A stretch of 64,000 nucleotides of DNA from positions 14,530,239 to 14,594,238 of the forward strand of contig CM046330.1 of assembly GCA_025403435.1 (NCBI GenBank), written 5' to 3'. The notes under the pieces are model-generated. The model was given only the letters and a program-made list of their open reading frames with translations, had not been told where the DNA came from and searched no databases. This DNA comes from Artocarpus heterophyllus. Taxonomy: Eukaryota > Streptophyta > Magnoliopsida > Rosales > Moraceae. Numbering within the stretch: the first letter of the stretch is position 1; every line of letters begins with the position of its first letter. Below are positions 61,113 through 64,000 of the stretch, piece after piece. Position numbers and translations under genes: made by a program.

Positions 61113-63001
61113 TTTGGTTACTGAAAACAATGAAATGGATTAACGACTTGATAATTGCAGTATAAATGTATGCTTCTAAGCACAGTAATAAGGCCATTTT
61201 ATCATTTTGCCCTTAGCCGTGGTAAAACAAACGATATTCGTCTCTATGCTAAAGTTCTTTGTCTACGTTACTAAAGTTGCTTATTCAGTCCAATGGCTGA
61301 TTATATGTACTTTCAGATGACGCTAATTGTAGTATATGTACTTACTTTCACTTAAGGTAGTGCCCATTATACAATGAAACGAAGTCTAATTCATGCTGAA
61401 GGTAGGAACAGATTTCAAGTCTCTTTGGTGATAAAGGATTTTAGCAGCTGAAGCAGTTAGTCACAAGACTGAGTTTGGCTTGGCAGGATTTGTTAACTCT
61501 AGGAAGAATGCCCACTAGAGAAATTAAATGATTACAAAGTTCATCCCCACTTCATAAAAATACGGACAAAATCATCAGCTTCCAAGAATTTCTACATCTG
61601 GCACTCTTAACTTAAAGAATGTGTGTCCTGATCCTCTTTGGTGAATAAGAATAGAACTACAGAAATTAAATGATTTAATAAAAAAACTACTTCCAAAAAT
61701 GGCAAAATCAAAAAAGGTCCCCTACAGAAATCTGCAGGTCGCTTCGCCAAAGAAGAGAAGAATATTGATGGCAGTGATGATGTACATAGAAGTCAATAAG
61801 AAAGGTCTCTTAGAAGTCAGTATCAAGAAAAGGAACAAAACCAAATAAAGAGTGAATCATACCCTCTAAATAGAAAAAGGAGATGTGTGCATAATAACAT
61901 AAAATCAGAAACAAATGAATCGTCTTTTCCTTTTCTTTTTTTCTTTGTGGATGAAGAATACCACATTTCAGCTTGAAGGTTTTGGATTGCATAGTAAACT
62001 ATTGTTCAAGTTTAAGCTGTCCATTTAAGGGGATTGAACAAATGGGCATTACTCTACAAAAGGTTTCTTCTATCCTTGGCAAACTCAGTTCTCAACGGTC
62101 ACATTTCTCGAATCATTCCGTTCCCTGGAATACAACCACAAAATACAATTCTTCCACGAATATAGTAAAACTTATGCAACAAATATGTCATGTGTGAAGT
62201 GAATAAGACAACATAGAGGAAACGAAAACTCTAAAAGTAGAAGCAACATAAAAAGAATGATCTGATCCTCGTCATCTCTAGCAAGCAAAACAAAAAGGCA
62301 TGCTGATTTAGATTCACAAGTAAGCTGGTCTGAAAAGGAATAAGTGCTAGGCAAGAGAGTAGCCTGTAGAAGATACACAAAACCTCAAAATTGCAGCCCA
62401 AGTAATTAAAGAACACAAATAATACAACATTCCATTTACTTATAATAAATAATCATATCAGTCCCATTACACACAAAAAAGCCAACAGCAGTTCTCTCAT
62501 TCAATTTCATCTAATAGTAAAAACAGTGAGAAAAGAACAATTGTAAACTACGGTGTGCTATTTTATTGAATCTCATGGCAATGATACATGTCCACCAATC
62601 AGCAGCATCTGCTCTATTAGTCGTGAAATTCTACAATAACCAAAAGCTACAACAATTACATTCCAAATGAATAATAAGAAGAAAAAGAGATAAAGATGGT
62701 CTTCAATTTCTTCCCTTTTTTTTAAATACATATCTGAGCTGGGAAGTTGCCATCAAACAATGTCTGATATCCAACGTCCATCATCGTCAACCCACAAAAC
62801 TTCTTCAGTTTATAGGACACACAACAAGGTCCTCCCAATATTGGCATCGTTACTAAGAGAGAAATGTTTAGAGATTAATATGAAAGAAAGAAAGAAAGAA
62901 ACAATCATAATAATTGGTAATGAACGAGAATTCATGGAGGAATGTGGATCCAACAACCATATCAGCACAACTCAAAAAGATTTTTTTTTTTTTTTGGAGG
63001 G
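61113..63001. other. Region 3' of the UDP-glucuronate epimerase gene
   Basis: No coding gene is recognised. The right part (about 62550-63001) is probably the 3' UTR of the minus-strand epimerase. It includes a (gaaa)n run near 62885-62900 and a 15-base T run near 62983-62995. Open frames around 61973-62416 look random. Confidence 0.4.
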
Positions 63002-63758
63002 TCAGCTAGCAGCCTTCTTCCCGCCAGAATAATAACTGAGATACCACCTCACAAACTTCTTCAAACCAGTCTGCAAATCAGTAGTGGGCTTGTACCCAAG
63101 CTCCCTTTGAGCCAAACTAATATTAGCATGAGTAAACTGAACATCGCCATTCCTCGGCAACTTCATTATCTTTCTCTTCGCCTTCACTTTCAACAGCCTC
63201 TCCAAAATGCTGACCAAATCTGAAACTGGCACGGGAGAAGTATTCCCCAAATTGAACACCCTCAACTGCGCCGGCCCCTTCTTCTTCCCCCCACTCCCGG
63301 TACTCTTCTCTGCGGTATCCAACGCAGCCAAACACCCTTTCACAATATCATCAATGTAGGTGAAATCCCTTGCGACCGTCCCATGATTTGCGGCTTCAAA
63401 GATCGAAATTGCCTTCCCTTTCAAAATATCCCTAGTGAAAAAGAAATAAGCCATGTCTGGCCTTCCCCAAGGGCCATAAACAGTAAAAAACCTCAACCCG
63501 GTTAGTGAGAGTCCATAAATATGATTATAAGTGTGTGCAATCTCTTCACCAGCCTTCTTAGTAGCCGCATAGAGACTCGCAGGCTGGTCCGTCCGGTCCC
63601 TTTCCGAGAAGGGAACTTTAGTATTAAGTCCATAAACAGAGCTAGATGATGCCCAAACAATCGCAGGCTGTGGATTAACCTCCTTACAAACCTCAAGAAG
63701 ATTAACTAAACCAGCTATATTGCTATGAACATAAGAGCTGGGATTTTCCATGGCGTAC
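63002..63758 (-). CDS. GAE: UDP-glucuronate 4-epimerase, C-terminal exon (partial)
   Basis: GAE enzymes are Golgi type II membrane proteins that interconvert UDP-glucuronate and UDP-galacturonate, the donor for pectin. This exon encodes about 250 residues from RYAMENPSSYVHSN to SGGKKAAS, almost collinear with plant GAEs. Visible marks are the short-chain dehydrogenase serines SSSSVYG, the catalytic Tyr and Lys in YAATKK, the segment LRFFTVYGPWGRPDMA, and RDFTYIDDIV. The N-terminal membrane anchor and the GxxGxxG NAD site are missing because they lie to the right. On the minus strand the exon is preceded by tactgtag, a good acceptor, and the upstream frame no longer resembles GAE. Many GAE genes lack introns, so this intron is unusual but plausible. 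Confidence 0.92.
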
Positions 63759-64000
63759 CTACAGTAGCCAAGGATCATGAGTTCAACCAAAATTTTAATC
63801 CAAAATTACAATGCACCTATAATTTAATATATATTTTTTTTCAAACTGTATTTTCTTCATCGATACTAACCTTACAACAAGTTCAATTCAATATTAATAA
63901 TTTCGGTATATTAGAATACACAAAAATTACAAATGCCACTAAAGCTTACAACAGAGCTTAATTCACCACTTAAAGCTTTGAGTTCTTATTATAGTAAAAA
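63759..64000 (-). other. Probable intron upstream of the GAE exon
   Basis: It is AT-rich and non-coding on the minus strand, and ends in the acceptor tactgtag. The donor and the first exon are outside the window. Confidence 0.5.

Overview
The window is nuclear DNA of a flowering plant, most likely a eudicot. It is AT-rich, with intron-containing genes for 40S ribosomal protein S13, a plant-type UDP-glucuronate 4-epimerase, a tRNA 2'-phosphotransferase relic and a type II membrane glycosyltransferase. Nested LTR retrotransposons fill most of the rest. The species cannot be fixed from the sequence alone.

Layout. 1-8164: LTR element copy A (+), clipped by the window edge. 9494-11668: RPS13 with its promoter. 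13568-20811: an old solo LTR split by a second solo LTR (15796-19876). 21954-24465: a tRNA 2'-phosphotransferase gene broken by a stop and a frameshift. 25683-28287: a seven-exon putative glycosyltransferase. 30301-39432: copy B (-). 39779-41510: another solo LTR. About 42480-44746: an LTR-like remnant. 45048 to about 60955: a decayed Ty1/copia element that received a solo LTR (45935-47926), a MITE-like element (about 48092-48250) and copy C (50909-59899, +). 63002-63758: the 3' exon of a UDP-glucuronate 4-epimerase (-), whose 5' part lies outside the window.

The main find is the family of copies A, B and C. Each has two long LTRs, an initiator-Met tRNA primer-binding site and a polypurine tract preceded by a 3' sequence typical of Ty3/gypsy Tekay/Del chromoviruses. 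B and C also have perfect 5-bp target duplications. None encodes gag, protease, reverse transcriptase or integrase. Instead each carries the same two intact intronless ORFs: a 173-residue basic protein with a Cys4 cluster (CX2CX4CX3C), and a 216-residue protein of the LOG family (cytokinin riboside 5'-monophosphate phosphoribohydrolase). This looks like a non-autonomous retrotransposon that captured and mobilised a cytokinin-activation gene. The LOG-like protein keeps PGGxGTxxE but lacks the usual HxRK arginine segment, so its activity may have changed.

The family is modular. A and C have one U3 type, C with 387 bp more. B has a different U3, shared with the old solo LTRs. In B this U3 carries seven W-box cores (TTGACY), six of them exactly 10 bp apart, suggesting a WRKY-responsive promoter. 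LTR pairs within each copy differ by only about 0.2-0.6 percent by eye, so the insertions are young.
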